Shown here: piece after piece, positions 62,800-64,000 of the stretch
How the letters are laid out: every line of letters starts with the position of its first letter
How positions within the stretch are numbered: position 1 is the stretch's first letter
Assembly: GCA_951813605.1 (NCBI GenBank)
Contig: OX638379.1
Location: 1,126,471 to 1,190,470, forward strand
Length of the DNA stretch: 64,000 nucleotides
DNA from: an uncultured Bryobacterales bacterium
Lineage (GTDB): Bacteria > Acidobacteriota > Terriglobia > Bryobacterales > UBA6623
Direction of reading: 5' to 3'
Notes under the pieces: generated by a model
Told to the model about the DNA's origin: nothing
Database searches by the model: none
The model's input: only the letters and a program-made list of their open reading frames with translations
Made by a program: the position numbers and the translations under genes

Positions 62800-64000
62800 A
62801 TGGATTTGGTGCTTGATTCGCTCGAGACCGCCCCAGTGAGGCGCGGGACGGTCTACCTTGTCGGTGCCGGACCAGGCGACCCCGATCTGCTCACGCTGAG
62901 GGCGCGCGAACTGCTCGAGCACGCCGACCTGATCCTCTACGACAACCTGACATCGCCCGAAGTACTGGCATTTGCCGGGCCGCATGCCGAACGGCGCTAC
63001 GTGGGCAAGAAGCGGGCGGTGCGCGTCCTCGAGCAAAGTGCGATCAACGCGTTGATGGTAGGCGCCGCGCGCAAAGGAAAGTCCGTTGTCCGGCTCAAGG
63101 GAGGAGATCCCTTTGTGTTCGGACGGGGGGGCGAAGAGGCTCAGGCGTTGGTCCGCGAGGGCGTGCCTTTCGAGGTGGTACCAGGGGTGACATCGGCGCT
63201 CGGTGCCGGTGCGTATGCCGGTATGCCACTTACCCACCGCGATTACACGCAATCCGTGACGCTGCTCACCGGGCACGATGTGAACCTGATCGACTGGAAG
63301 TCTCTCGCCGGCCGCCAGACGCTGATCGTGTTCATGGGGCTGATCTCGTTCCCCAAGATCGCTGACCGTCTGATCTCGGCGGGACTCGACGCGAACACGC
63401 CGGCCGCTGCGGTGCGCTGGGTGACCAGGGGCGACCAGACCGTCGTCACTGGCACCCTAGCGAGCCTTCCGTCCGCGATCCGCGACCGGGGCCTCAAGCC
63501 GCCGGCATTGGTTGTCATCGGTGAGATTGTCCGCTTGCGGCGTGAGATCGACTGGTTCGACAAGCTCCCGCTGCGGGGGCAGGAGGTCGTCGTCACCAGA
63601 GCCAGCGCACAGGCCGCCCCACTGTGCCGCCGACTGCGACGTCTGGGCGCGCGGGTTATGTCGATCCCCGTGATCGGCTTCGAGCCTCCATCCGAGTGGG
63701 GTCCGGCGGACAGGGCAATTCGCGACCTCCCCAGCTACGAGTGGCTTGTCTTCACCAGCGTCAATGGAGTCGACCGGTTCGTGGAGCGGCTCGACATGAG
63801 CAAGCGCGACCTCCGCGATCTCCCTCCGAGGATATGCGCTATCGGACCTGCCACTGCGGATCGCATCCGTGCGCTTCACCTGCATGTTGACCTCGTGCCT
63901 GAAGAATTCGTGGCGGAGTCGCTTGCTGCGTCGTTTCGCAACATTTCCCTGGAGGGACAAAGAGTGCTGATCCCGCGTGCTCAGGAGGCCAGAGAACTGC
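62800..64000 (+). CDS. cobA/hemD: CobA-HemD fusion (uroporphyrinogen-III methyltransferase/synthase), 3' end cut
   Basis: The frame is open from ATG 62800 to the window edge; about 400 residues are visible. Residues about 16-250 are SUMT (CobA): TVYLVGAGPGDPDLLTLRAR, RRYVGKKRAVRVLEQSAINA, VVRLKGGDPFVFGRGGEEAQ, PGVTSALGAGAYAGMPLTHR and TLLTGHDVNLIDWKSLAGRQ. This enzyme uses S-adenosylmethionine to make precorrin-2 (dihydrosirohydrochlorin) from uroporphyrinogen III. From about residue 255 a HemD domain starts (LPLRGQEVVVTRASAQAAPL, WLVFTSVNGVDRFVERLDMS, AIGPATADRIRALHLHVDLV), which makes uroporphyrinogen III from hydroxymethylbilane. Fusions of these two steps are known. They feed heme, siroheme or cobalamin synthesis, fitting the many c-type hemes here. 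The true stop lies outside the window. Confidence 0.92.
   Translation, partial: MDLVLDSLETAPVRRGTVYLVGAGPGDPDLLTLRARELLEHADLILYDNLTSPEVLAFAGPHAERRYVGKKRAVRVLEQSAINALMVGAARKGKSVVRLKGGDPFVFGRGGEEAQALVREGVPFEVVPGVTSALGAGAYAGMPLTHRDYTQSVTLLTGHDVNLIDWKSLAGRQTLIVFMGLISFPKIADRLISAGLDANTPAAAVRWVTRGDQTVVTGTLASLPSAIRDRGLKPPALVVIGEIVRLRREIDWFDKLPLRGQEVVVTRASAQAAPLCRRLRRLGARVMSIPVIGFEPPSEWGPADRAIRDLPSYEWLVFTSVNGVDRFVERLDMSKRDLRDLPPRICAIGPATADRIRALHLHVDLVPEEFVAESLAASFRNISLEGQRVLIPRAQEAREL

Noticed and set aside
62647..63276. N-terminal extension of the GT2 gene by 210 codons
   Set aside because: The extension is antisense to the cobA domain, and the GT2 fold starts right at GTG 62646.
1..64000. tRNA, rRNA, CRISPR array or insertion sequence
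   Set aside because: No T-loop-like signatures, ribosomal RNA blocks, regularly spaced repeats or transposase genes were found by reading both strands.

Overview
The window looks like a chromosomal fragment of a GC-rich, Gram-negative, heterotrophic bacterium, most likely an Acidobacteriota member (Bryobacterales/Solibacter-like). The main reasons are the Oar-type TonB-dependent receptor with an N-terminal carboxypeptidase-regulatory-like domain, four DUF1549/DUF1553-DUF1501 pairs, several secreted PQQ-like propellers, and the TPR family at the left edge. Planctomycetes and Verrucomicrobia also carry DUF1549/DUF1553/DUF1501 genes and sulfatases, so the phylum call is an inference. I saw no rRNA, tRNA, CRISPR array or insertion sequence.

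Layout. 1-6.6 kb: the 3' part of a TPR protein, a cytochrome c-PQQ dehydrogenase, a broken propeller-like gene (two in-frame stops and a frameshift), a DUF6265 protein and a possible second relic. 6.6-19.9 kb: two DUF1549/DUF1553-DUF1501 pairs in opposite gene orders, flanking a relic of unknown family, a ceramidase-like lipoprotein and a TonB-dependent receptor. 20.4-27.5 kb: an acetylxylan-esterase-like hydrolase, a cyclic-nucleotide-binding-domain/acyltransferase fusion, two divergent PQQ-like propellers (one followed directly by a heme-binding helix-hairpin-helix protein) and a broken isoprenylcysteine-methyltransferase-like gene. 28-34.4 kb: an unrecognised alpha-barrel-like exported protein and a third DUF1549/DUF1553-DUF1501 pair. 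41.3-34.7 kb (minus strand): an apparent operon of DUF1549/DUF1553, DUF1501, sulfatase, sulfatase. 41.6-47.5 kb: a complete seven-gene Mrp Na+/H+ antiporter operon, mrpABCDEFG. 47.7-64 kb: a pRiA4b ORF-3-like protein, an MFS transporter, a cysteine-rich protein, a propeller-PHP fusion, a DUF1080/Gfo-Idh-MocA pair, an SDR, another PQQ-like propeller, a GT39-like plus GT2 pair, and the start of a CobA-HemD fusion that runs off the right edge.

How the genes may work together. Most products have export signals (Sec, lipoprotein or Tat) and belong to families tied to polysaccharide or sulfated-glycan breakdown, c-type heme or PQQ chemistry. The clearest modules are the sulfatase operon and the overlapping DUF1080/Gfo-Idh-MocA pair, which matches the 3-keto-glycoside cleavage route. 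The Mrp operon implies Na+ or pH homeostasis and would suit a saline, marine or host-associated habitat. Many spacers are long, and at least three contain recognisable decayed genes, suggesting ongoing gene loss.
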